Below are positions 24,524-32,678 of a DNA stretch of 64,000 nucleotides, piece after piece. The position numbers and the translations under genes were made by a program. Under the pieces are notes generated by a model. It was given only the letters and a program-made list of their open reading frames with translations, did not search any database and was not told the origin of the DNA. The DNA is from Streptomyces tauricus (GTDB lineage Bacteria; Actinomycetota; Actinomycetes; Streptomycetales; Streptomycetaceae): NCBI RefSeq assembly GCF_014650955.1, contig NZ_BMVY01000033.1, forward strand, positions 37,010-101,009. Reading direction: 5' to 3'. Positions within the stretch are counted from its first letter, which is position 1, and the number at the start of each line of letters is the position of its first letter.

Positions 24524-25347
24524 ACACCGTCGCGCGCTCGGAACGCTGGTCCGGCTACGCGCTGCTGACCGTCATGGCGATCGTCGTCGTCATCCCGTTC
24601 CTCAGTGTCTTCCTCGCCTCGCTGCAGCCCGCGGGCACGCCGGTGGTGGGTCTGACCTGGCCGGAGCGGTGGAGCTGGGACAACTACGAGACGGCGTGGT
24701 CGGTGGCCGGGTTCTCCGACCTCATCCGGCACAGCCTGATCATCGCGGTCGGTGTCGTGCCCGCCTGTCTGGTCCTCGCGGCGCTTGCGGGGTACGCGCT
24801 GGGCACCATGAAACTGCCCGGCGGCAACGCGATGGCGGCGTTCTTCATCGCCGGGCTCACGATCCCGGTCGAACTGATCGTGGTGCCCCTCTACTTCGAC
24901 CTGCGCGGCCTCGGGCTGACCAACTCCTACCTGGGCGTGATCCTGGTGGAGATCGCGCTGTTCATGCCGTTCAGCGTGTTCTGGATGCGTACGCACTTCC
25001 TGTCGACGCCCACGTCACTGGTGGAGGCGGCGCGGATGGACGGGGCCTCGTCGGCGACGATCCTGGTACGCATCCTGCTGCCGCTGGCCCGGCCGTCGCT
25101 GATGACGCTCGGGCTGCTGGTCTTCATGTGGTCGTGGAACCAGTTCCTGCTGGTGCTGGTCCTCATCCAGGACACCACGAAGCACACGGCGCCCGCGGGT
25201 CTCGGGTTCTTCGTCGGTCAGAACAGCACGGACATCCCCACGCTCGCGGCGGGGACGATCATCGTGATGCTGCCGATCCTGATCCTCTTCGTCGTCTTCC
25301 AGCGCAGCTTCATCGCGGGACTGCTGCAGGGGGCGATGAAGGGCTGA
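24520..25347 (+). CDS. Sugar ABC permease (MalG-like)
   Basis: Second permease (275 aa). Six helices and the EAA motif VEAARMDGASSATILVRILLPLARPSLMTLGLLVFMWSWNQF. The start overlaps the previous stop (ATGA). Last gene of the SIS-ABC operon. Downstream, GCCTCCGG (25403-25410) and CCGGAGGC (25428-25435) can form a modest hairpin before the converging small gene. Confidence 0.93.
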   Translation: MNTVARSERWSGYALLTVMAIVVVIPFLSVFLASLQPAGTPVVGLTWPERWSWDNYETAWSVAGFSDLIRHSLIIAVGVVPACLVLAALAGYALGTMKLPGGNAMAAFFIAGLTIPVELIVVPLYFDLRGLGLTNSYLGVILVEIALFMPFSVFWMRTHFLSTPTSLVEAARMDGASSATILVRILLPLARPSLMTLGLLVFMWSWNQFLLVLVLIQDTTKHTAPAGLGFFVGQNSTDIPTLAAGTIIVMLPILILFVVFQRSFIAGLLQGAMKG

Positions 25348-25483
25348 ACGAGAGGGGGCTGAGCGGTGGGGCGGTGTCGGCGGGGCTCGGCGGTCGACCG
25401 AGGCCTCCGGACCAGGCGGGCCGGCGCCCGGAGGCAGGCGGGCCGCGGCTCGGGGACACGCGGGCCGGGGCCCGACCGGACGG

Positions 25484-25684
25484 TCAGGCCGCCTGCGTGG
25501 AGTCCGCGTGCGCGTCGGGCCGGGGGGCGGCGGCCGCCCACTCCAGGACCAGTCGTTGATAGTCCCGCCGCTGCTCACCGCTCAGTGTTCCGCCGGCCCG
25601 GAGCCACAGGGCCCGGATCTCGTCATTGACCTCGGCGGCTGATCTTTGCGTGGCTCCCGGCGCACGACGGTGAGTGGTGGACAT
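25484..25684 (-). CDS. Small conserved-looking hypothetical protein
   Basis: 66-residue protein with no signal or membrane segment. The centre (RSAAEVNDEIRALWLRAGGTLSGEQRRDYQRLVLEWAAA) is strongly helical and looks like a compact helical domain seen in small Streptomyces proteins of unknown function. Start at the ATG at 25684, with an ATG four codons earlier (25696) as alternative. No clear ribosome site precedes either. It is 118 bp downstream of the ROK gene on the same strand and converges with the sugar permease operon. Confidence 0.6.
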   Translation of the reverse strand: MSTTHRRAPGATQRSAAEVNDEIRALWLRAGGTLSGEQRRDYQRLVLEWAAAAPRPDAHADSTQAA

Positions 25685-25802
25685 ACCGTGAATCATACGG
25701 GGCTCAGCGTGAAGACCATGTGAGTGGAGACTGTGATCCTTACCGCCTTCCGGCGGCTGTGACAAGGGCCACGGTGTCTCAACCTGACATACGTCCACGG
25801 CG

Positions 25803-26975
25803 TCAGACAGGGCCGGGCCCGGCGCCCAGGACCAGCGTCTGGATGGCCAGTACGGCGCCGCCGCGCGCCCAGTCGTGGAAGTCGGACACCTTGGTCTCCA
25901 GGTTGACGGGGTCGGCCTGCGGATGCCGGTTGGCCAGGATCGCCTGCTCGACCACCGGACCGGCGACGTCGACCAGGCCCACGCCCTCCCCGGCGAGGAG
26001 GATCTTCTCGGGCATCGCGAAGTTGGCGATCTGCGCGACGAGCGTGCCCAGGGCGCGCGCCGCCTCGTCGACGACCCGGGCGGCCATGGGTTCACCGTCG
26101 GCGGCCAGCGCGAGGACCTCGTCGTACGAGACGTCCCGGCCGGTGGCGGCCCGGACCTGGTAGCGGATGCTCGGGATGGTCAGCAGGGAGATGGCGCTGC
26201 CGCGCTCGCCTTCCGGGGTGAGCGGGCCGTTCGGGTTCACCATCCAGAAGCGGCCGACGCCCCGCCCGTCCTCGGCGGTCACCACCCGCTTGCCGCCGCT
26301 GACCAGGCCGTAGCCGAGGCCCGCGCCGATGGTGAGCACCGCGAACCGGTCGAGGCCGCGGCCCGCGCCGAACCAGCTCTCGGCCTCGACGAGCGCGTTC
26401 ACGTCGTTCTCGACGACGACGGGCAGTCCGGTGCGCTCCCGCAGGAGCCGTGCCAGGGGGACGTCGTGCCAGCCGAGGAAGGCGGACTCGTCGACGACGG
26501 AGCGGTCCGAGGCGCGTCCGCCCAGTCCGATGCCGATTCCGGCGAGGCCCGGGAAGTCCCGGGCGAACTCCTCGGTGACCGCACCCAGCACCTCCACGAC
26601 ATGCTGCGGATCGTGGCCGGCCAGGGGCAGGTCGTGGCGGGCGACGATATCGCTGCGGAGGGTCGTGACGACGCCGTAGACCATGTCCTCGGTGATCTTG
26701 AAGCCGACGAAGGTACGGGATTCGGCGACGATGTCGAGGGGCTGGGAGGGCCGGCCCTGGCGCACCTCGGCCTCGACGAGCGCGCTGCCCTCGGGGACCT
26801 CGACCAGCAGGCCCGACTCGATGAGCGGCTTGGTGAGCCGGGTCAGGCTGCCCGCGGACAGGTCGAGCCGCCGGGCGATGTCGCTGCGCGACAGGGGGCC
26901 GTGGGTGAGGACCTCGATCGCCACGGAGCGTTCACCGGGACTGAGCGGCAGCCAGCTGGCGGCGCGTGCGGTCAT
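25803..26975 (-). CDS. ROK-family transcriptional regulator
   Basis: Sugar-responsive repressor (390 aa). The N-terminal winged helix (about 12-75; ERSVAIEVLTHGPLSRSDIARRLDLSAGSLTRLTKPLIESGLL) precedes a ROK kinase-like fold (GFKITEDMVYGVV, GIGIGLGG, VVVENDVNALVEAE, LTIGAGLGYGLV, ILLAGEGVG). The zinc motif of many ROK proteins (CxCGxxGC) is absent: the region reads GRFWMVNPNGPLTPEGERGS. The ATG at 26975 has GAGGGGG upstream. Divergent from the second sugar ABC operon, which it probably controls. Confidence 0.9.
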   Translation of the reverse strand: MTARAASWLPLSPGERSVAIEVLTHGPLSRSDIARRLDLSAGSLTRLTKPLIESGLLVEVPEGSALVEAEVRQGRPSQPLDIVAESRTFVGFKITEDMVYGVVTTLRSDIVARHDLPLAGHDPQHVVEVLGAVTEEFARDFPGLAGIGIGLGGRASDRSVVDESAFLGWHDVPLARLLRERTGLPVVVENDVNALVEAESWFGAGRGLDRFAVLTIGAGLGYGLVSGGKRVVTAEDGRGVGRFWMVNPNGPLTPEGERGSAISLLTIPSIRYQVRAATGRDVSYDEVLALAADGEPMAARVVDEAARALGTLVAQIANFAMPEKILLAGEGVGLVDVAGPVVEQAILANRHPQADPVNLETKVSDFHDWARGGAVLAIQTLVLGAGPGPV

Positions 26976-26993
26976 GACCGACCCCCTCGTCGT

Positions 26994-27006
26994 TTCTTTC
27001 GGCGCA
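26994..27006. promoter_or_regulatory. TTCTTTCGGC direct repeat, copy 1
   Basis: TTCTTTCGGCGCA, 18 bp upstream of the ROK start. The first ten bases recur at 27089, before the divergent ABC operon. Candidate ROK regulator site; a direct rather than inverted arrangement on the plus strand. Confidence 0.45.
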
Positions 27007-27063
27007 GAACTAATCATGCCATCCCGAGTCACTCAAGCCCATGCATGCCTGGAAGGAAAAGTT

Positions 27064-27108
27064 ATGCGCAGACCTCTTGACGGCTGGATTCTTTCGGCCC
27101 AAAAGTAA
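27064..27108 (+). CDS. Possible 14-residue leader peptide
   Basis: ATG at 27064 is preceded by GGAAGGA (27051-27057), a better ribosome site than many genes here. The frame reads MRRPLDGWILSAQK and stops 40 bp before the first permease of the sugar operon. It could be a leader peptide. The alternative is chance, because a -35-like TTGACG (27077-27082) lies inside it. Confidence 0.3.
   Translation: MRRPLDGWILSAQK
27089..27101. promoter_or_regulatory. TTCTTTCGGC direct repeat, copy 2
   Basis: TTCTTTCGGCCCA, 48 bp upstream of the permease start and just 3' of a -35-like TTGACG. A repressor bound here would block the ABC operon promoter. Pairs with copy 1 at 26994. Confidence 0.45.
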
Positions 27109-27148
27109 GTGGGGCCCGAGGACGAGCCGCAGACGAGGGAGTCTCCCG

Positions 27149-28120
27149 ATGACCGTCGCCTCAAGCAGCCCACCGTCGCGTCTGCCATCGCGCGGCGTCG
27201 AGGGGACAGCTCCGAAGCCGAGGAGCGGCAGGAAGCGAGAACGCGACGGCGGCAGCCGCGGTGACGGGGCCCTCGCGGCCCTGTTCATCGCCCCGGCCAT
27301 GCTGGGGTTCCTGGTCTTCCTGCTCTGGCCGACCCTGCGCGGCATCTATCTCAGCTTCACCCGCTTCAACCTGCTGACCCCGGCCGAGTGGGTCGGTCTC
27401 GACAACTACCGGCGCATGGTCAACGACCCCATCTTCTGGGACTCGCTGAAGGTCACCGTCGAGTACGTGTTCATCAACATCGGCGTCCAGACGGTCTCCG
27501 CGCTGGCCATCGCCGTCCTCCTGCAGCGCCTCACCCAGTCCGCGGTGCTGCGGGGCGTCGTACTGACGCCGTATCTGATGTCGAACGTCGTCGCGGGCAT
27601 CGTCTGGCTGTGGATGCTCGACACCCAGCTCGGCATCGGCAACGAGATCATCGCGGGCCTCGGGTTCGACCGCATCCCGTTCCTCGCGGACGAGACGTGG
27701 GCGATCCCGACGATCGCGCTGATCAACGTGTGGCGGCACGTCGGCTACACCGCGCTGCTGCTCTTCGCCGGGCTGCAGGCCATCCCGAACGACATGTACG
27801 AGGCCGCGAAGGTCGACGGCGCGAGCGAGTGGCGGATGTTCTGGCGCATCACCATGCCGCTGCTGCGGCCGGTGCTGGCCGTGGTGCTGATCATGACCGT
27901 GATCGGCTCGTTCCAGGTCTTCGACACCGTGGCGGTGACCACCAACGGCGGTCCGGCGAACGCCACCAACGTGCTGCAGTTCTACATCTACGGCTCGGCG
28001 TTCGGCCGCTTCCAGTTCGGCTACGCCTCGGCGATGTCCGTGGCGCTCCTGGTCGTGCTCAGCGCGATCACCATCCTCCAGTACCGGCTCACGCGGGCCG
28101 GCCGGACCGACCTCGGCTGA
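27149..28120 (+). CDS. Sugar ABC permease (MalF-like)
   Basis: Permease of 323 aa with a long basic cytoplasmic N-terminus (about 45 residues) and six helices. EAA loop: YEAAKVDGASEWRMFWRITMPLLRPVLAVVL. The ATG at 27149 is chosen for GAGGGAG 7 nt upstream. First structural gene of a four-gene operon controlled, by position, by the divergent ROK repressor. Confidence 0.92.
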   Translation: MTVASSSPPSRLPSRGVEGTAPKPRSGRKRERDGGSRGDGALAALFIAPAMLGFLVFLLWPTLRGIYLSFTRFNLLTPAEWVGLDNYRRMVNDPIFWDSLKVTVEYVFINIGVQTVSALAIAVLLQRLTQSAVLRGVVLTPYLMSNVVAGIVWLWMLDTQLGIGNEIIAGLGFDRIPFLADETWAIPTIALINVWRHVGYTALLLFAGLQAIPNDMYEAAKVDGASEWRMFWRITMPLLRPVLAVVLIMTVIGSFQVFDTVAVTTNGGPANATNVLQFYIYGSAFGRFQFGYASAMSVALLVVLSAITILQYRLTRAGRTDLG

Positions 28121-28137
28121 CGAAGGGAGCGACCGAC

Positions 28138-29058
28138 ATGACCGCCGTGACGGCAACGACGACGAAGGTACGGCCCGAGCGCCGAAGGCTCTCCCCCGGG
28201 AAGGTCCTGGCCTGGACGGTGATGGCCGCGATGGTCCTCATCACCCTGCTGCCCTTCTACTGGATCCTGCGCACCGCGCTGTCCTCGAACACGGCGCTCG
28301 CCGCCCACCCCGGTGACGTGCTGCCCGTGGACCCGACGACCGGCGGCTTCGAACGCGCGCTGGGCCTGCAGTCCACCGAGGAGGCGATCGCCCAGGGCGG
28401 TTCGGGCGGCGGGCTGAAGTTCTGGCGCTACCTGCTCAACTCGGTGATCGTGTCCACCCTGATCACCGTCTGCCAGATCCTCTTCTCCGCCATGGCCGCC
28501 TACGCCTTCGCCCGGCTGCGGTGGCGCGGCCGGGACACGGTGTTCGGGCTGTTCCTGGCCGGGCTGATGGTGCCGACCATCTTCACGCTGCTGCCGAACT
28601 TCGTCCTGATCAAGCAACTCGGCCTGGTCGACAGCCTGCTGGGCATCTCCCTGCCGACGATGTTCATGACCCCGTTCGCGGTGTTCTTCATGCGGCAGTT
28701 CTTCATGAACGTGCCCCGGGAGGTCGAGGAGGCGGCCCTGCTCGACGGGGCCGGGAAGATCCGCATCTTCTTCCGCGTCATGCTGCCGATGGCGTCCTCC
28801 CCCGTCCTCACCCTGGGCGTGCTGACGTACATCACCTCCTGGAACGACTACTTCTGGCCGCTGATGGTCTCCTACAGCGACAGCTCGCGCGTGCTCACCG
28901 TGGCCCTGGCCATCTTCCGGGCGCAGACACCGCAGACCGGTTACGACTGGTCCGGCCTGATGGCGGCGACGCTCATCGCCGCCCTGCCGATGCTCGTGCT
29001 CTTCGGCTTCTTCGCGCGCCGCATCGTCAGCACCATCAGCTTCACCGGCATCAAGTAA
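28138..29058 (+). CDS. Sugar ABC permease (MalG-like)
   Basis: Permease of 306 aa. Between the first and second helices it has an extended external loop of about 60 residues (HPGDVLPVDPTTGGFERALG onward), and the EAA motif is EEAALLDGAGKIRIFFRVMLPMASSPVLTLGVL. 17 bp after the previous stop, with AAGGGAG before the ATG. No cognate ATPase nearby. Confidence 0.92.
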   Translation: MTAVTATTTKVRPERRRLSPGKVLAWTVMAAMVLITLLPFYWILRTALSSNTALAAHPGDVLPVDPTTGGFERALGLQSTEEAIAQGGSGGGLKFWRYLLNSVIVSTLITVCQILFSAMAAYAFARLRWRGRDTVFGLFLAGLMVPTIFTLLPNFVLIKQLGLVDSLLGISLPTMFMTPFAVFFMRQFFMNVPREVEEAALLDGAGKIRIFFRVMLPMASSPVLTLGVLTYITSWNDYFWPLMVSYSDSSRVLTVALAIFRAQTPQTGYDWSGLMAATLIAALPMLVLFGFFARRIVSTISFTGIK

Positions 29059-29068
29059 GGGGACGGGC

Positions 29069-30418
29069 ATGCGCATTCGTACACGTACGGTCGTGGCACT
29101 GACCGGGGCGCTGGCGCTGTCCCTGGTGACGGGCTGCGCGCAGGGCGGAGCCGCCGGGGCGGGCGCCGGCACGGTGACGTACTGGCTCTGGGACGCCAAC
29201 CAGCTGCCCGCCTACCAGGCCTGCGCCAAGGACTTCGAGAAGCAGAACCCCGGCCTGGACGTGAGGATCACCCAGATGGGCTGGGCCGACTACTGGACCA
29301 AGCTCACCGCGAGCTTCATCGCGGGCACCGAGCCCGACGTGTTCACCGACCACATCCAGAAGTTCGGGCAGTTCGCCGACCTGAACGTGCTCGAACCGCT
29401 GGACGACCTGGACATCGACGAAGCCGCCTACCAGCCGGGCCTCGCCGCCAACTGGACCGGCCAGGACGGGCACCGCTACGGCGCCCCGAAGGACTGGGAC
29501 ACCGTCGCCCTCTTCTACAACAGGAAGTTGACGAAGGCGGCCGGGCTGGCGGCGGACGAGCTGAACGGTCTCGCCTGGAACCCCGAGGACGGCGGCACCT
29601 TCGAGAAGGCCATCGCGCACCTGACCGTCGACAGGAACGGCAGGCGCGGCGACGAGGAGGGCTTCGACAAGAACAACGTCGAGGTGTACGGCCTCGCCAC
29701 CGGCGGCGCCGGCGACAGCGACGGGCAGACCACCTGGAGCCCGTTCGCCGCCTCGGCGGGCTGGAGGTACACGGACAAGGCGCGCTGGGGCACCGAGTAC
29801 CAGTACGACAGCAAGACCTTCCAGTCGGTGATCGACTGGTACTTCGGCCTCGCGGAGAAGGGCTATCTCGCGCCGTTCACCGACTACACCGACGGCGCCA
29901 ACCCGCCCAACGCCCAGGTCGCCTCCGGCAGGGCGGCCACCGCCTTCGACGGCGCCTGGATGATCTCCACGTACTACGGCACCAAGGGCCTCGACGTCGG
30001 GACGGCCGTCACCCCGGCCGGTCCGACCGGCAAGCGGGCCACCATGATGAACGGCCTCGCCGACTCCGTCACCAAGAACGCCCACAACAAGGCGGGCGCG
30101 AAGAAGTGGGTGCGGTACCTGGCCTCCGACGAGTGCCAGAAGACCGTCGGCGGCTACGGCATCGTCTTCCCCGCGACGCCGGGCGGCACCGAGGCCGCCG
30201 TCGCCGCGTACCGGAAGAAGGACATCGACGTGTCCGCCTTCACCGGGCCGGTCGCGGACAAGAAGGACTTCACCACCTTCTCCTTCCCGGTCACCGACTA
30301 CGCGGCGGACGTCTACGCCCTGATGCGCCCCGCGATGCAGGACGTCTTCGCCAACAACGCCCCGGTGAAGGGCCTGACCAAGACCAACGACCAGATCAAC
30401 TTCATCCTCGGCCAGTGA
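29069..30418 (+). CDS. Sugar ABC transporter substrate-binding lipoprotein
   Basis: Family-1 binding protein (449 aa). Lipobox LVTGC at about residue 24 following TRTVVALTGALALS. The mature protein has VTYWLWDANQLPAYQACAKDFEKQNPGLDVRITQM, ALFYNRKLTKAAGL and AKKWVRYLASDECQKTVGGYGIVFPA. It lies between the permeases and a Gfo/Idh dehydrogenase, so it probably imports a monosaccharide, inositol or glycoside that the dehydrogenase oxidises. Order permease-permease-binding protein is the reverse of the preceding importer. Confidence 0.92.
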   Translation: MRIRTRTVVALTGALALSLVTGCAQGGAAGAGAGTVTYWLWDANQLPAYQACAKDFEKQNPGLDVRITQMGWADYWTKLTASFIAGTEPDVFTDHIQKFGQFADLNVLEPLDDLDIDEAAYQPGLAANWTGQDGHRYGAPKDWDTVALFYNRKLTKAAGLAADELNGLAWNPEDGGTFEKAIAHLTVDRNGRRGDEEGFDKNNVEVYGLATGGAGDSDGQTTWSPFAASAGWRYTDKARWGTEYQYDSKTFQSVIDWYFGLAEKGYLAPFTDYTDGANPPNAQVASGRAATAFDGAWMISTYYGTKGLDVGTAVTPAGPTGKRATMMNGLADSVTKNAHNKAGAKKWVRYLASDECQKTVGGYGIVFPATPGGTEAAVAAYRKKDIDVSAFTGPVADKKDFTTFSFPVTDYAADVYALMRPAMQDVFANNAPVKGLTKTNDQINFILGQ

Positions 30419-30432
30419 AAGGCACACACTCC

Positions 30433-31635
30433 ATGACGTTCTCCCTCGGCATCGTCGGCGCCGGCCAGTTCTCCGGCCAGTTCGCGAAGCTGTTCCTCGC
30501 CCACCCGGGTGTCGGCGACGTGTACGTCACCGATCTGCTGCCGGAGCGCGCCGAGCAACTGGCCGCCGCCGAAGGGCTGGCGGGCACCTTCCCCTCGTAC
30601 CAGGCGATGCTGGAGTCGGAGGCGGTGGACGCCGTCGCGATCTTCACCCAGCGCTGGACCCACGGCCCGCTGGTCATCCAGGGCCTGAACGCCGGCAAGC
30701 ACGTCTACTCGGCGGTGCCGATGGCGATCACCCATGAGGAGATCGCCGCGATCATCGACACGGTACGGGCCACCGGGCTCACGTACATGATGGGTGAGAC
30801 CAGCCAGTACAACCCGGCGACCGTCCACGCCCGCAACCAGATCGCGGAGGGCTCCTTCGGACGGCTCTTCTACGCCGAGGGCGACTACGTGCACGACATG
30901 GACCTCGGGTTCTACGAGGCCTACCAGTACAGCGGCGGCGAGAACTGGAAGGCGACCGCCAGCTATCCTCCGCTGCTCTACCCCACGCACTCGGTGGGCG
31001 GGGTCCTCGGGGCCTGGCAGACGCACGCGGTGAGCGTGTCCGCGATCGGGGTGCGGGACGACCGCGGGGACGGGGTCTTCGACGAGGAGATCAGCCAGTT
31101 CGGCAACGACTTCTCGAACGCCACCGCGCTGTTCGAGGTCGCGGGCGGCGGCTCGTTCCGTACGAACGAGTTCCGGCGGGTGGGCTATCCCTCGCACATC
31201 CGGGAGTCGCGTTTCCGGTTCTTCGGGACGGACGCCAGCATGGAGCAGCTCGCCACGGTGGCCTTCTGGCAGGACAAGAAGGGGGTCAAGGACATCAGCG
31301 AACTCCTGGAGCCCAAGCCCACCATGTCCCCCGACGACCCCTCCCTGCAGCACATCGCGCCGGAGCTGCGGGCGGCCTTCACCTCCGGGTCGGCCCCGGT
31401 GCACGACCGGTCGCGGCTGCCGAGGGAGTTCGACCACCTGCACAACGGGCACGAGGGCAGCCACCACTTCCTGGTGGACGACTTCGTGACCGCCGTCAAC
31501 ACCCGGACCCTGCCGTCGGTGAACGCGTGGGTCGCCGCCCGCTACACCCTGCCGGGCATCGTCGCCCACGAGTCGGCGCGGCAGGGCGGGGCACGGCTGG
31601 AGATCCCGGACTTCGGGGACGCGCCGCAGATGTGA
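30433..31635 (+). CDS. Gfo/Idh/MocA-family oxidoreductase
   Basis: NAD(P)-dependent sugar or cyclitol dehydrogenase (400 aa). Rossmann motif GIVGAGQFSGQFAKL at the N-terminus. The family centre reads GLNAGKHVYSAVPMAITHEE, where the usual Glu-Lys-Pro catalytic motif is replaced by Ala-Val-Pro. The C-terminal domain contains GEDYVHD-type His/Asp residues (EGDYVHDMDLGFYEAYQYSGG). Last gene of the ROK-linked operon, 14 bp after the binding-protein gene and followed by a strong terminator. Loss of the EKP lysine is a notable deviation and the protein may be a divergent or lyase-like member. Confidence 0.85.
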   Translation: MTFSLGIVGAGQFSGQFAKLFLAHPGVGDVYVTDLLPERAEQLAAAEGLAGTFPSYQAMLESEAVDAVAIFTQRWTHGPLVIQGLNAGKHVYSAVPMAITHEEIAAIIDTVRATGLTYMMGETSQYNPATVHARNQIAEGSFGRLFYAEGDYVHDMDLGFYEAYQYSGGENWKATASYPPLLYPTHSVGGVLGAWQTHAVSVSAIGVRDDRGDGVFDEEISQFGNDFSNATALFEVAGGGSFRTNEFRRVGYPSHIRESRFRFFGTDASMEQLATVAFWQDKKGVKDISELLEPKPTMSPDDPSLQHIAPELRAAFTSGSAPVHDRSRLPREFDHLHNGHEGSHHFLVDDFVTAVNTRTLPSVNAWVAARYTLPGIVAHESARQGGARLEIPDFGDAPQM

Positions 31636-31648
31636 GCGAGTTTCCCGT

Positions 31649-31685
31649 GAAGGGGGGCGGTGCCGTCACGGCACCGCCCCCCTTC
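31649..31685. terminator. Bidirectional terminator whose loop holds a stop codon
   Basis: GAAGGGGGGCGGTGCC (31649-31664) pairs perfectly with GGCACCGCCCCCCTTC (31670-31685), a 16-bp stem with a 5-nt loop. It ends the sugar operon. On the other strand the stem encodes the last residues of the response regulator, whose stop codon begins in the loop. Confidence 0.85.
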
Positions 31686-32349
31686 GCGCGCCCCCGCCCA
31701 TCCCGGCGTCCCGGGCCCGGGCGACGGCCGCGGCGCGGTCGGAGACCTGGAGCTTGAACAGGATGGCGGAGACATGGTTGCGGACCGTCTTCTCCGACAG
31801 GACCAGCCGTCCGGCGATCTGGTGGTTGCCGTGCCCGAGGGCGACCAGGTCCAGCACCTCCCGTTCGCGCTCGGTCAGTTCGGGGAAGACCTGGGCGGCG
31901 TACTCGCGGTGGGCCCCGGTGAAGAAGGCGATGATGCGGTGGGCCACCGCCCTGCCGTAGACCGCATCCCCGGCGGCGACGGTGAGGACGGCCCGGACGA
32001 TCTCCGCGCTGTCGGCGTCCTTGAGGAGATATCCCCGGGCTCCGGCGCGCAGCGCCCCGAACAGGGCCTGGTCGTCCTCGTGCATGGTCAGCACCAGGAC
32101 GCCGAGGGAGGGGCGGCGGGCCAGCAGGGCACGCGTGGCCGCCGTGCCGTCGAGGCCGGGCATGGCCAGGTCGGTCACCACGACGTCGGGCGCGGTGCGT
32201 TCGACGGCGGCCAGGAGGTCGTCGCCGTCACCGGCCTCGGCCACGACGTCCACGGCCCCGCTGGTGGCGAGCGCGGCGGCCAGACCGTAGCGGAACATGG
32301 GATGGTCGTCGGCGATGACCACGCGGACGGCCCGGGATGCCTCGCTCAT
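31666..32349 (-). CDS. NarL/FixJ-family response regulator (no adjacent kinase)
   Basis: Two-component regulator of 227 aa. The receiver domain (1-125) has the acidic pocket ADDH, phospho-acceptor Asp60 in VVVTDLAMPG, Thr in VLVLTMHED and Lys in YLLKDAD. The LuxR-type HTH is at about 158-222 (LTEREREVLDLVALGHGNHQIAGRLVLSEKTVRNHVSAILFKLQV). GGAGGAGCG precedes the ATG. No histidine kinase is next to it. A NarL-type kinase without a regulator lies 8.5 kb away at 40867, making them possible partners. Confidence 0.93.
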   Translation of the reverse strand: MSEASRAVRVVIADDHPMFRYGLAAALATSGAVDVVAEAGDGDDLLAAVERTAPDVVVTDLAMPGLDGTAATRALLARRPSLGVLVLTMHEDDQALFGALRAGARGYLLKDADSAEIVRAVLTVAAGDAVYGRAVAHRIIAFFTGAHREYAAQVFPELTEREREVLDLVALGHGNHQIAGRLVLSEKTVRNHVSAILFKLQVSDRAAAVARARDAGMGGGARRGAVP

Positions 32350-32678
32350 CGCTCCTCCAACTCGCCGGCCGCCCGGCCCGGTCGGCGCCCCGGCTCCCGG
32401 CCGCACGTCACTTTTTCCCGTGCGGCCGATCCCGCACACCCGCCGTCCCACGGCACCGTGCCTCCGGTCCCCGTCCCGGTCCCGATCCCCGTCCCGGTGG
32501 TCCCGGTCCCGCCGGGTGGTCCGCCCGGTGACGACAGGACGTACGCCTCAGGCCGTCCCGGCGGCTGTGCACGACCATGGCGCATACCCCGCACCAGCCC
32601 CTGCCCGCGGCGCATCGGCGTCCGCCCCGGTGGCACGTCCGCGGGGAGTCGTCCTGTCGTTCCAGTCCAGGGAGTTCC
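32350..32678. other. Divergent intergenic region with degenerate C-rich repeat
   Basis: No convincing gene in this 329-bp stretch. It contains a small hairpin (CCGCACG 32401-32407 with CGTGCGG 32419-32425) around a T5 run. A degenerate run of CCCGGT/CCCCGT hexamers at 32466-32511 resembles other hexamer repeats in this window. Presumably it also holds the promoters of the two divergent genes. Confidence 0.5.
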
